From Opitutales bacterium (GTDB lineage Bacteria > Verrucomicrobiota > Verrucomicrobiia > Opitutales > Oceanipulchritudinaceae): a stretch of 52,265 bases of DNA. The notes beneath the pieces were generated by a model, which was given only the letters and a program-made list of their open reading frames with translations, searched no databases and was not told the DNA's origin. This document shows positions 27,629 to 36,643 of the stretch, in pieces. Position numbers and translations under genes: made by a program. Numbering within the stretch: the stretch's first letter is position 1; the number at the start of each line of letters is the position of its first letter. The DNA lies in contig JAFGLA010000062.1 in assembly GCA_016928295.1 (NCBI GenBank), positions 1 through 52,265 on the forward strand. The letters run 5' to 3'.

Positions 27629-27652
27629 TTGACAGTGTGTTAGCGACTGTCA
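27629..27652 (+). promoter_or_regulatory. -35-like box overlapping an inverted repeat before the DUF4062 gene
   Basis: TTGACA (27629-27634) overlaps a perfect 7-bp inverted repeat, TGACAGT (27630-27636) with ACTGTCA (27646-27652), loop 9. It ends 12 bases before the start codon. A regulator bound here would block or deform a promoter, but no convincing -10 follows. It could also be a weak terminator for clpB. Confidence 0.4.
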
Positions 27653-27664
27653 GAATTGTGAGAT

Positions 27665-28840
27665 ATGAAAACTGCAAATATTATTCAAGTGTTTGTTTCA
27701 TGTCCATCGGACATGAATGAATATATAAATGTAATTATTCGAGAGGCTGATAACTATAATATAACCCATGAGCCAGAAGGGAATATTGTTAGAATTATTA
27801 GTTTTGGTCATGATGCACCATCCGGAATTAGCTACACTCCACAAGGCGTGGTTGATGAGTCAATCGCAGGCGATTATGATGTTTATATTGGATTAATGGG
27901 CTGTAGGTTCGGGACCGAGACGAAACAATACAAGTCAGGGACGCATAAGGAGTGTATGGATGCGATTGAAAAACATAAAGCAGGTGCCCTGATGCACGTC
28001 GCATTCTTTTTCTACAGAGGGCGTATCGATAGTTTGAATGAAATAGATAGCGAGCAGCTATCGCTGGTTAACAAATTCAGACTGGAGTTGTCTGAGGTTA
28101 AAGACCGTGCGGTTCTGTATCGTGATTTCAGTGATGAAGCAGAACTTTGTAGGTTGTTTCATACTACCATAGCATCTGCGATTAAGAGTATGAGATTAAA
28201 TGAAGTCAAGGTTCCGATGACTACCACGGCTAGCAAGGGGCAACGGGTGGATCAACTTACTCAACCTGATGCGGAAGAAATGGGTTTGTATGAGCATGTG
28301 CAGATGGGCTTGGATGACATGGAAGAGGCCCGTCATGCAATTAATGATATGACGACTTATATCAACGAGTATCAAGCAATACTTGAAAAGGAAACGGAGT
28401 CAATTAAGCAATATGGTGCAGACGCTAAGATTCCACAGAATGTTAAAATGAGGACTATGGCTAAGACTGCGGACAAAATTGGTGATCAAATGATTATTCT
28501 CGCAAGCAGGATGGAGCCAAAGGCGAAATACTATCGCGATAAATCCAGTTCTGCTTTTAACCATATACTTGAGGCTATTACAATTGGTTCGTCCATAAGC
28601 GAGAATGGTTCGGAGGGTAGGACTAAAATGAGAGATGCCCTTGTTGCAAATCTAGAAAGCATGACAGTGACAAAGGAGTCTCTAGAGGGGTTTCTCAAGG
28701 CGACTGATGCTATGCCTAATTACACAACCATTATAACAAGAGGAAGAAAAATGTTGTCTAAGGCATTGCATTGCGTTGACCAATCAATTGCATCGTGTCA
28801 AAGTCAGGCAAGAGATTTGATTCAATTGCTAAATGATTGA
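27665..28840 (+). CDS. DUF4062-domain protein with helical C-terminal region
   Basis: 391 residues from ATG. The N-terminal domain (about 7-175) has the pattern of DUF4062, a TIR-like alpha/beta fold: VFVSCPSD (9-16), TPQGVVDESI, YDVYIG (71-76), CRFGT (80-84) and SGTHKE (91-96). DUF4062 is found at the N-terminus of large STAND NTPases and other immunity-like proteins. Here no NTPase follows; instead residues 205-391 are predicted by eye to be long soluble helices (EYQAILEKETESIKQYG) without a membrane segment. The gene is markedly A+T-rich compared with clpB and mrdA, between which it lies alone, suggesting recent acquisition. A stand-alone defence effector or signalling protein is possible. 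No partner gene is present. Confidence 0.7.
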   Translation: MKTANIIQVFVSCPSDMNEYINVIIREADNYNITHEPEGNIVRIISFGHDAPSGISYTPQGVVDESIAGDYDVYIGLMGCRFGTETKQYKSGTHKECMDAIEKHKAGALMHVAFFFYRGRIDSLNEIDSEQLSLVNKFRLELSEVKDRAVLYRDFSDEAELCRLFHTTIASAIKSMRLNEVKVPMTTTASKGQRVDQLTQPDAEEMGLYEHVQMGLDDMEEARHAINDMTTYINEYQAILEKETESIKQYGADAKIPQNVKMRTMAKTADKIGDQMIILASRMEPKAKYYRDKSSSAFNHILEAITIGSSISENGSEGRTKMRDALVANLESMTVTKESLEGFLKATDAMPNYTTIITRGRKMLSKALHCVDQSIASCQSQARDLIQLLND

Positions 28841-28914
28841 TGCGCATGGTGTTTTGCGATAAAGTGCACGCGTGATTATTTTGCCATATATTTAGCAGCA
28901 TATGCTGCCTCCAC

Positions 28915-30795
28915 CTACGGCAAATGCTTTGCCTCCCAGGCACGCAAAATCTCCCTTGCAATTGGGGCGGACGTGGAACCACCAAACAAGTTATCCCCCG
29001 GGTCCGTGCCCTCCACCGTAATCGCCACCGCTATCTGCGGATTATCCGACGGAGCGAAACAAATAAACCACGCAATAGTCGATTCACGCCCCGAAATATG
29101 AATCTGCGCCGTGCCCGTTTTGCCGGAAACAGGCATCGTCACATTCCTCTGCACAAGCCGCCCCGTGCCCTCGGAAACACAAAGACGCATCCCGTCCATT
29201 ATGGCCTGATACTGGTCATCACTAATAGGCAAAGGCTCCCCGCCCAACTCATGCGGACGCTCCTTGCTGACACGCAAAATCGTGGGCGTAGTATGCGTCA
29301 TCCTGCGGGCAAACGACGCAGTGAACGCGCACATCTGCAACGGAGTCACAAGCAAATACCCCTGACCGATTGAGTAATTCGCCGTATCTCCAGCATACCA
29401 ACCCTCGTAAAAACGACGCTTCTTGTAATCGGTATCCGGCACAACGGAACGCCGCGTCTCGTTCGGCAGCTCGATACCAGTCGGCTTGTCCAACCCGAAC
29501 ATCCGTGCCGTGGCGGCAAGATTCTCCACCCCAATCTTCAGCCCCAGAGTGTAGAAAAACACGTTGCAACTATCCCCGATGGCGTGACGGATTTCAATAT
29601 CGCCGTGCCCCGTGCGAACATCGCAGTGAAAACGGCGATTGCCCACCATCAGGTAACCCGGGCAGTTCACATGGTAATCATCATCCAAGTCCGTATGCAT
29701 GAAACCGGCCACCGATGTCACAATCTTGAACGTCGAACCCGGAGGATACAGCCCCTGTATCGCCCTGTTAAGCCATGCCCCGCGGTCGCGTATATCGTTG
29801 TAAACGCTTGACGGAATGTAGGGCGAAAGCAGGTTCAGGTCGTAGCCCGGTTCGCTGACAAGCGCGAGCACTTCACCCGTTCGTATGTCCATCGCCACGG
29901 CGGCACCGGTGCGGTCCCCCAATGCCTTTTCGGCGGCGGCCTGGATGTCTGCGTCGATGCTGCTGAATATGTTGTTCCCCTTGACCGGAGCCTTGTATTC
30001 CACCCGCCTGTGCTGAAAGCCGCTCGGGTCCACAACCCAGACCTCGCCGCCGGAGCTGCCCTGCAACTGTTCGTCAAACGCAAGCTCCATGCCCGTGCGC
30101 CCTGCCTTTCCCTTGAAGCGGAATGTGCGCAAATCCTCTCCGCCGACTACGTTTTCATCGTGCACTTCCTCGGTTGCCACGACGTAGCCCAGCGCGTGCG
30201 CAGCCAATGGGCCGTACGGGTAGTAGCGCGCGCTTTCGGATACTATCTGAATCTCGCTGTCTATCGGGAGCTGTTCGATAAGGCGGGCGTATTGCTCCGG
30301 CGTAAGGTCGTTCTGAAGCACGAAAGGCAGCAGGAGCTCGCGGCTGAAATGCTGCTCGATTTTTGACGAGTCGATGACGTCATTCGTGCCGAGTATGGCG
30401 TCGATTTTATCCATGTAACGCTGGACGACACGCTGCCTCGCGTCCACTGCCACCACGTCGCGATCGATGCTCTGGTTGCCGTCCTCACGATGCTTGCGAA
30501 CCTGTGCATAGTATTCCTTGCGGAACTCGGTTCGCAGCTCGTTGAGATACACCACTGCGGAAAACAGAGGCCGGTTGCCCACGAGCAGGCGCCCGTCGCG
30601 GTCGTAAATATCTCCGCGCGGCCCGGGAATCAGGATGCGGCGGTAGTTCTGCCGCTCCTGCTTGTCCATCAGCTCCTGATAGTCGAGCATTTGCACCTTG
30701 AACAGCCCTGCAAGCAGTATGCAGAACAGGATGCAAAACACCCCGCCTATGAAATACATGCGGGGCTTGATGGCGGTTATGGATTCGTGGTCCAT
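28915..30795 (-). CDS. mrdA: Penicillin-binding protein 2 (transpeptidase)
   Basis: 626 residues from the ATG at 30795; earlier in-frame starts (30855 and beyond) add residues unlike the family. PBP2 cross-links peptidoglycan during cell elongation with RodA and MreB. A single membrane helix (about 13-35) is followed by the dimerisation domain (GPRGDIYDRDGRLLVGN) and the transpeptidase domain with SxxK at Ser354 (PPGSTFK), SxN in GDSCNVF and KTG in VSGKTGTAQ. The C-terminus is short, as usual. No rodA or mre genes are in the window. Its 3' end converges with the DUF4062 gene after 74 bases. Confidence 0.93.
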   Translation of the reverse strand: MDHESITAIKPRMYFIGGVFCILFCILLAGLFKVQMLDYQELMDKQERQNYRRILIPGPRGDIYDRDGRLLVGNRPLFSAVVYLNELRTEFRKEYYAQVRKHREDGNQSIDRDVVAVDARQRVVQRYMDKIDAILGTNDVIDSSKIEQHFSRELLLPFVLQNDLTPEQYARLIEQLPIDSEIQIVSESARYYPYGPLAAHALGYVVATEEVHDENVVGGEDLRTFRFKGKAGRTGMELAFDEQLQGSSGGEVWVVDPSGFQHRRVEYKAPVKGNNIFSSIDADIQAAAEKALGDRTGAAVAMDIRTGEVLALVSEPGYDLNLLSPYIPSSVYNDIRDRGAWLNRAIQGLYPPGSTFKIVTSVAGFMHTDLDDDYHVNCPGYLMVGNRRFHCDVRTGHGDIEIRHAIGDSCNVFFYTLGLKIGVENLAATARMFGLDKPTGIELPNETRRSVVPDTDYKKRRFYEGWYAGDTANYSIGQGYLLVTPLQMCAFTASFARRMTHTTPTILRVSKERPHELGGEPLPISDDQYQAIMDGMRLCVSEGTGRLVQRNVTMPVSGKTGTAQIHISGRESTIAWFICFAPSDNPQIAVAITVEGTDPGDNLFGGSTSAPIAREILRAWEAKHLP

Positions 30796-30936
30796 GCGGA
30801 GTGAAGGGCTGGATGACCCAGTATGTGCGATAGTCTTCACAGTGCAACTGTTCATGACGGAACTGCATTTATTGGCAGCGTCTTGCCCATTTAGTCCTTT
30901 TCTTGTTCGGCCCCGAAGGTTTACAGTGCTCGTCGC

Positions 30937-31959
30937 ATGTTGCACACGCGCAAAGGAAGACGCCTTGGACTCCTGGGACTGGTGCTGCTGCTGCTGGCCG
31001 TTTCGCTGGCTGGCTGCGTCATCGGTTCCGCGAGCGTGTCCGTTGCGGACGTGTTGCGCGTAATCGCATCGCGCGTCGGCCTGTACGACGGGGCGAATTC
31101 CACCGCAGACACTATCATATGGTCACTGCGGATGCCCCGCGTCGTGCTGGCGGCCCTTGCCGGAGCGAGCCTTTCAATGAGCGGAGCGGCAATGCAAGGC
31201 ATGTTTCGCAACGCACTGGCCGACCCCGCACTAATCGGCGTATCCGGCGGCGGCGCTCTTGGCGCGGTGGGCGCTGCTGTGCTCGGCGGTTCGCTCGCCG
31301 TCATGCCACCGGCAGCGATAGTGGGCGCGCTCGCAACGACGGCTCTCGTTTACCGGCTGGCGAAAGTAGGGCACAGGGTGCAGTCGCAGACAATGCTCCT
31401 TGCAGGGCTCGCCGTGAACGCTCTTTCTGGCGCGCTCGTAGGCTTTCTGATCCAAATCGCTCCATACGAGCAGATACGTGGGGTGTTGTTCTGGCTCTTG
31501 GGAAGCCTGAGCGGAGCGACTTGGCGGGTGTGCGGAATCGCGGCGCTGTTCGTTACCGTGCCTCTGCTGCTTTTGCCAAGACACTCGCGCGCTCTCAACG
31601 CCATGCTGCTCGGCGACGCTGAAGCGTTTCACCTAGGCTATGATGTGCGGCGCGTGAAACGCAGTTGCGTTACCCTGTCTGCATGCATGGTAGGCGCATC
31701 GGTCGCTTTCTGCGGAGCGATAGGCTTTGTCGGACTTGTCGTACCGCATGTTGTGAGGATGCTTTTCGGGCCTGATCACCGCATACTCTTGCCAGCCTCG
31801 GCTCTAGGCGGGGCACTGCTGATGGTGTTGGCTGACATTGCGGCCCGCACCCTCGACGCTCCGGCTGAGCTTCCTGTGGGCGTTCTTACGGCACTCATGG
31901 GGGCGCCGTTCTTCCTCTATCTTATCCAGACGCGCAAGAGCGGCCTGAACCTGAAATAA
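30937..31959 (+). CDS. FecCD-family ABC transporter permease (haem/siderophore/B12 type)
   Basis: 340 residues from ATG, with about ten membrane helices. The family markers are LRMPRVVLAALAGASLSMSG near the start, NALADPALIGVSGGGALGAV in the middle, and the late segment GFVGLVVPHVVRM, with the EAA-like coupling loop to the ATPase. It imports iron chelates, haem or cobalamin across the inner membrane. The stop is 3 bases before the start of the ATPase gene, so the two are co-translated. No substrate-binding protein or outer-membrane receptor gene is in the window, so the ligand is uncertain. It is divergent from mrdA. Confidence 0.92.
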   Translation: MLHTRKGRRLGLLGLVLLLLAVSLAGCVIGSASVSVADVLRVIASRVGLYDGANSTADTIIWSLRMPRVVLAALAGASLSMSGAAMQGMFRNALADPALIGVSGGGALGAVGAAVLGGSLAVMPPAAIVGALATTALVYRLAKVGHRVQSQTMLLAGLAVNALSGALVGFLIQIAPYEQIRGVLFWLLGSLSGATWRVCGIAALFVTVPLLLLPRHSRALNAMLLGDAEAFHLGYDVRRVKRSCVTLSACMVGASVAFCGAIGFVGLVVPHVVRMLFGPDHRILLPASALGGALLMVLADIAARTLDAPAELPVGVLTALMGAPFFLYLIQTRKSGLNLK

Positions 31960-31962
31960 GCC

Positions 31963-32742
31963 ATGGTGGAGATACGAGACATATCCCATTCCTACGGCCA
32001 GACCCGCGTGCTTGACTCGGTTAGCCTGAACATCGCACCCGGGCGAATGCTTGCCCTTTTGGGGCCGAACGGAGCGGGCAAGAGCACTCTGCTGCGCATT
32101 GTCGCGGCGGAGCTGAAGCCGGATTCAGGCACTGTCACTTTTTCCGGCGTGGACATGTTCCGCCTGAAGGTAAGAGGGCTGGCCAAGCGCCGGGCTTTGC
32201 TTCCTCAGGAATCTCAGTTGGACTTTCCTTTTTCCGTGGAAGAGGTCGTCATGTTGGGCCGTGCGCCGCACATCGAAAGGTCCGAAAGCGACAAGGACGC
32301 GCGTATTGTGAACGACGCTCTGGCAATGACGGGCATGAGCGCGTTTGCGACGCGTGAATACACGAGCCTTTCCGGCGGAGAGCGTCAGCGTGTGCAGCTT
32401 GCGCGAGTATTGGCGCAGACCTGGGACAGGGCAGGGGCTTTGCTGCTGCTGGACGAGCCGGTTGCAAGTCTTGACCCCGAGCATCAGCACGACACTTTGA
32501 ACATTGCCCGCAAGTGGGCCGCTGCGGGAGCTGCGGTCGTCGCAATTTTGCACGATGTAAATCTCGCCCTGCGCTATGCGGATGATGCCGTGCTTTTGAA
32601 AGACGGGCGAGTAGTGGTGGACGGGTACGTGCGAGAGGTTCTCGACGCAAAGCGCGTAAGCGAGGTTTTCAACGTGGACGCGCGTTGCGTGGAAGAGGGG
32701 AACGGCGAGCCTCCGGTGCTGGTCCTAAGCGCGAAAGTGTAG
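31963..32742 (+). CDS. ABC transporter ATP-binding protein, HmuV/FecE-like
   Basis: 259 residues from ATG. All ABC ATPase motifs are present: Walker A GPNGAGKST (about 34-42), Q-loop LLPQESQLDFPFSV, signature LSGGERQRVQLAR, Walker B ALLLLDEPVASLDPEHQ and the switch His in AILHDVNLALRYAD. The RAPH segment after the Q-loop and DRAGALLLLDEPVASLD resemble the haem importer subunit HmuV more than FepC or BtuD. That assignment is by pattern only. It pairs with the FecCD permease just upstream. Confidence 0.9.
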   Translation: MVEIRDISHSYGQTRVLDSVSLNIAPGRMLALLGPNGAGKSTLLRIVAAELKPDSGTVTFSGVDMFRLKVRGLAKRRALLPQESQLDFPFSVEEVVMLGRAPHIERSESDKDARIVNDALAMTGMSAFATREYTSLSGGERQRVQLARVLAQTWDRAGALLLLDEPVASLDPEHQHDTLNIARKWAAAGAAVVAILHDVNLALRYADDAVLLKDGRVVVDGYVREVLDAKRVSEVFNVDARCVEEGNGEPPVLVLSAKV

Positions 32743-32762
32743 AGATAAAAGTGCGCGAATGA

Positions 32763-32787
32763 ACCGGGCGACAACCCCCCGGTCTTT
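32763..32787. terminator. Weak hairpin between convergent genes
   Basis: A 6-bp G+C-rich stem, ACCGGG (32763-32768) with CCCGGT (32778-32783), followed by CTTT on the plus strand, between the ATPase stop and the yicC stop. It probably ends the transporter transcript. Confidence 0.45.
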
Positions 32788-32801
32788 GCTGTTCGCTGCC
32801 T

Positions 32802-33698
32802 CTATTCCAGATTCTGCACCTGTTCGCGTTGGCGCTCGACCTCGTTCTTGGCGTCCAGCACATGGCGCGTAATCTCGATATTGTTCGCCTTTGAGCCGAT
32901 GGTGTTGAACTCGCGGTTGATTTCCTGAATCAGAAACTCCAGCTTGCGCCCCACGGGTTCTTCCTTCGCGCGGGCCTGTTCGATGGTCGTGCGGAACTGT
33001 TCAAGGTGGCTTTCGAGGCGCGTGATTTCTTCCGCGTTGTCCGCTCTGTCGGCAAAGAACGCCAACTCCTTCAGCAGGCGCTCGTCACTCAGGTCCAGCT
33101 CCAGCCCAAGCTGTTTGAGGCGTTGGAGGAGCAGGTCGCGGTAGTTGGGCACGGTTTCCTTTGCCGCGACTTTGATGCAGGCCACGATGTCGAGCAGGTG
33201 CTCGTTGCGCGTAAGCAAATCCTCAGCAAGGGCGGCACCTTCGCGCTCGCGCATGGAGATAAACGAGACTATGGCCTGTTCGAGAGCGCCCTGAACCAGA
33301 GGTGCCACAACTTCTTCCGAACGGCGCGCACTGGAAGACCCGTCGTCGCGGTGCATCTGCACAACGCGCAGTAGCGTATCATAGCCCATTTGCGCAGACC
33401 TCATGCCTCGCGCTCTTGCAAGCTCGGTCAGATGATCCAGCGTTTTGTGAACCGCCAAGTCGTCAACGGACAGGGTGGAAGCATCGCTTCTTGTTGAAAT
33501 CTGCACGAGCACGCGTACCGCGCCCCTTGCAAGAGCTGTTCTGACTCGTTCGGACACCTGCCTTTCAAGCATGGCCCATTCCTTGGGAATGGCGACGGAC
33601 ACATCCAGCGCCTTGCGGTTTACCGAGGAAATCTCCACGGCCACATCGTAAGAACCGCCCTGCGCTTCTCCGCGCCCGTAACCTGTCATGCTTTTCAT
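32802..33698 (-). CDS. yicC: YicC family protein (putative endoribonuclease)
   Basis: 298 residues from ATG. The start MKSMTGYGRGEAQ is the hallmark of the family. The YicC N-terminal domain spans about 1-155, and the DUF1732 C-terminal domain carries KLEFLIQEINREFNTIGSKA and the DAKNEVERQREQVQNLE end. YicC proteins have been described as RNases linked to small-RNA turnover and survival in stationary phase. In many genomes the gene lies next to gmk and rpoZ; here it lies 62 bases downstream of trpB on the same strand, without gmk. Confidence 0.92.
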   Translation of the reverse strand: MKSMTGYGRGEAQGGSYDVAVEISSVNRKALDVSVAIPKEWAMLERQVSERVRTALARGAVRVLVQISTRSDASTLSVDDLAVHKTLDHLTELARARGMRSAQMGYDTLLRVVQMHRDDGSSSARRSEEVVAPLVQGALEQAIVSFISMREREGAALAEDLLTRNEHLLDIVACIKVAAKETVPNYRDLLLQRLKQLGLELDLSDERLLKELAFFADRADNAEEITRLESHLEQFRTTIEQARAKEEPVGRKLEFLIQEINREFNTIGSKANNIEITRHVLDAKNEVERQREQVQNLE

Positions 33699-33760
33699 AA
33701 GAACCTATTGAACAAATGTTGTGATAAAATGCCGCTTCTCGCGCACCCGGGGGAACAAGC

Positions 33761-35011
33761 CTATTCGCATTCGACGAGGTCTTCAGGCTTTATGCCCAGA
33801 GATTCCATCACCGTATGAACGTCCTTGTCGCCGCGACCGCTGACGTTGATGCAAAGAATCTGGTCCTTGCTCATTTGCGGGGCACGCTTTAGCGCATACG
33901 CAATGGCGTGCGTGCTTTCAAGCGCGGGAAGTATGCCTTCTTTCTCGCAAAGGATCTTCAGCGCCTCGATTACTTCGTCGTCCGTTGCGTAGCCATACTC
34001 GATGCGCCCGCGATCGCGGTAGTAAGCGTGCTCGGGACCAACGGAGGCATAATCAAGACCCGCCGACACGCTGTGCGTCATGTTAATCTGTCCGTCGGCA
34101 TTCTGGAGTACGTAGCTCAAGGAGCCTTGGAATACCCCCATGCGCCCGCCAGCAAAACGCGCGGCGTGCTGCCCTTCCACTATGCCATGCCCGCCTGCCT
34201 CAACGCCAACCATGCGAACGGAAGGCTCGTCTAGAAACTCGTAGAAAAAGCCCATCGCGTTGCTGCCGCCGCCCACGCAAGCCGCCATCTCGTCCGGCAG
34301 GCGGCCAAGCTGCTCCTTGTACTGTTCGCGCAGTTCCTTGCCGATAATGCTTTGAAACTCCCTTACCACGAGCGGGAAGGGATGTGTTCCGAGGGCGCTG
34401 CCGACAACGTAGTGCGTATCGCGAACGTTCGTCACCCAGTCGCGCATCGCCTCATTGACAGCGTCCTTCAATATTTTCTGTCCACTGTCAACGGGGCACA
34501 CTTTTGCTCCGAAGAGGTTCATGCGGAAAACGTTGAGAGCTTGCCTGCGCATGTCCACGCGGCCCATGTAGATAACGCACTCCAGCCCGAAGCGGGCCGC
34601 CGCTGCCGCCGTCGCCACGCCGTGCTGGCCGGCACCGGTCTCGGCAATGACGCGCGTCTTGCCCATGCGTTTGGCTATCAGCACCTGCCCGAGGGCGTTG
34701 GTGATTTTGTGCGCGCCGGTGTGCAGGAGGTCTTCGCGCTTTAGGTAAATCTGTGCTCCGCCGCAGTATTCGCTAAGCCTCTGCGCGTGATACAGAGGGG
34801 TGGGGCGGCCAACGTAGTGGCGCAAAAGCGCACGATACTCAGCCACAAAAACCGGATCGGCCATCGCGTCCTTGAACACCTGCTCAAACTCGAAGAGCGC
34901 GGTCATCAGAGTCTCCGGCACGAACATGCCGCCGTAGGGGCCGTAAAAGCCGAGTTCGTTTGGCACGCAAAAGCGGTCGGTGTGTTCAGGTGTTTGGGAA
35001 GACTGTTCCAT
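33761..35011 (-). CDS. trpB: Tryptophan synthase beta chain
   Basis: 416 residues from the ATG at 35011; the 40 codons upstream in the same frame do not resemble the family. TrpB condenses indole and serine to tryptophan, using pyridoxal phosphate. The start region [13 protein letters not shown]-like (read [14 protein letters not shown]), the Schiff-base Lys102 in [15 protein letters not shown], the phosphate-binding [13 protein letters not shown] and GRGDKD near the end are all conserved. It is the classical TrpB1 type. trpA, which normally follows, is absent from the window, and no other trp gene is adjacent. Confidence 0.94.
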   Translation of the reverse strand: MEQSSQTPEHTDRFCVPNELGFYGPYGGMFVPETLMTALFEFEQVFKDAMADPVFVAEYRALLRHYVGRPTPLYHAQRLSEYCGGAQIYLKREDLLHTGAHKITNALGQVLIAKRMGKTRVIAETGAGQHGVATAAAAARFGLECVIYMGRVDMRRQALNVFRMNLFGAKVCPVDSGQKILKDAVNEAMRDWVTNVRDTHYVVGSALGTHPFPLVVREFQSIIGKELREQYKEQLGRLPDEMAACVGGGSNAMGFFYEFLDEPSVRMVGVEAGGHGIVEGQHAARFAGGRMGVFQGSLSYVLQNADGQINMTHSVSAGLDYASVGPEHAYYRDRGRIEYGYATDDEVIEALKILCEKEGILPALESTHAIAYALKRAPQMSKDQILCINVSGRGDKDVHTVMESLGIKPEDLVECE

Positions 35012-35270
35012 GGCTGTATGAAAGATTAAGCAATCTGATAAACACAGAATGCCATACGAGAGATTACACGTATTGGCCACCTCTAACAACTCGTTTCGTA
35101 GCGAGAACGAGGATTTGCGGATGAATGACAAGGCTTCGGAAGTGAGTAGTATTGGAGAAATCCGGCGAACTTCCGAAACGCAGTCAGGCGCCGCAAAGAC
35201 CGTTCGCAGCAGAAATCAAAGTTGTTAGAGGCGGCCTGTTGCCGGATAACAAAGAAAAAAGCAACGGGGT

Positions 35271-36476
35271 CTATTTCAACCTGCCCGCGATTTCCATGCA
35301 GGCGCGGCCCCCGTGATAGGGACACTTCCAGAAGCTCGCCATCGGAATCTCGCGGTATGGTTCGCCCTCGTTGCTTACGCGGAAATACCACTCGCCGATC
35401 TCCCTGTTGCGAAGATTGCTGACCCCGTAGTTCCAAGTGTCCCATGCGGCGTTGTAATACTTTTCTTCGCCCGTCTGCTTCCACACGCAGAGAAAGCCCA
35501 GCGCGGCCTCAACCTGCGGCCACCAGTGACGGTCGCGGTCGATCGTGCCCTTGTCAGGGTAGCCCTCGTAGTAGATGCCACCGTCCGCATCTATGCCCTC
35601 GGCAAGAGTCACGTCGGCAACGTGGATGTTCATCTTTTCCACTGTGGCAATCAGCTCCGCATCGCCGCAGAGGCGCGCCGCGCGGTCGATGAGCCAGACG
35701 GCCTCGATGTCGTGCCCGTAGGAAACGACCGTGGAGAGCGATTTCCAGTCCACATCGAAGAATAGTTCAAGGTGGCCGGTTCTGGGGTTGTAAATATGGT
35801 CAGTGTGAATGCGCACTGTGCCTTCGAGTGCCTTGCGGACTTTCTCGCAGGGGGCCACTTCCATCAGGCGCATGTAGGCTTCGAGAACATGCAGCGAGGT
35901 GTTGAAGGACTTCGGCACGTTCATGTCGCGGGCGGAGAGGCGGATGTCCGCCATTGGCTGCCAGTCGCGCGCACGCGCTTCCCAGTAGCCGCCGTGAGTC
36001 GGCTCGAACGCCTTGTTCTCGACCAGATCGAAAATCTCCATCGCAAGGTCCAGCGCCGCCTTGTTGCCAGTCAGCGCGTAGTATTCGGCAAGGCCGTACA
36101 TCGAAAAGCCCTGTGCGTAGGTCTGCTTCTTGCCGTCGAGCATGTTGCCGTCGCAGTCCACGCTCCAGAATGTTCCGCCGAACTCCTTGTCCACAAAGTG
36201 CTTTGTGAAGTAATCGTAGGCCCTGTCCGCCGCCGCGCGATAATCGACCTTGTCCGGGTATAGCCTCGCTGCTGCGGAAAAGGTCCAGAGGATGCGCGCG
36301 TTCAGCACCGCGCCCTTTTCGGCAGTCGGGACGGGGACGCCCTCTGGCGAAACCTCGCCGTAAAAGCCGCCGCGTTCGTTGTCGATGCAGCGTTCAAGCC
36401 AGAATGAAAGAATTACGTTGTGGAGTTCGTTCACCGCACTGGCGGCGAAGTCTGCGGGTTGGGGAATTGTGCTCAT
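35271..36476 (-). CDS. AGE-family sugar 2-epimerase, cellobiose-2-epimerase-like
   Basis: About 401 residues from the ATG at 36476 (MSTIPQ); an earlier start at 36503 is possible, and neither has a ribosome-binding site. The (alpha/alpha)6 barrel of the N-acylglucosamine 2-epimerase family is indicated by ERGGFYG, QTYAQGFSMYGLAEYY and RDRHWWPQVEAALGF. Motifs YGHDIEAVWLI and KCPYHGGRACMEI contain the histidines that act as acid and base in cellobiose 2-epimerases, which convert beta-1,4-linked glucose disaccharides to the mannose epimer. Cellobiose 2-epimerase is therefore favoured over N-acylglucosamine epimerase. No mannosylglucose phosphorylase is adjacent. It is cytoplasmic. Confidence 0.85.
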   Translation of the reverse strand: MSTIPQPADFAASAVNELHNVILSFWLERCIDNERGGFYGEVSPEGVPVPTAEKGAVLNARILWTFSAAARLYPDKVDYRAAADRAYDYFTKHFVDKEFGGTFWSVDCDGNMLDGKKQTYAQGFSMYGLAEYYALTGNKAALDLAMEIFDLVENKAFEPTHGGYWEARARDWQPMADIRLSARDMNVPKSFNTSLHVLEAYMRLMEVAPCEKVRKALEGTVRIHTDHIYNPRTGHLELFFDVDWKSLSTVVSYGHDIEAVWLIDRAARLCGDAELIATVEKMNIHVADVTLAEGIDADGGIYYEGYPDKGTIDRDRHWWPQVEAALGFLCVWKQTGEEKYYNAAWDTWNYGVSNLRNREIGEWYFRVSNEGEPYREIPMASFWKCPYHGGRACMEIAGRLK

Positions 36477-36643
36477 GTGTGTGGGAATGAAGTGCACAAG
36501 CAAAACGACTCGTGTTGAAAAAGGCCAGCCTGTTCAAAAGCTTCTAATGCGGAAGCTGCACGCTCTCTTTGCACTTTTTTAGCAATCTCGATAAGCATGT
36601 TTGTTCTTGCGAAAAGCTACGTTTGATTGATAGACATTTGTTC

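Noticed and set aside
35012-35131. 40-codon extension of trpB
   Set aside because: Not similar to TrpB N-termini; the ATG at 35011 gives the normal length.
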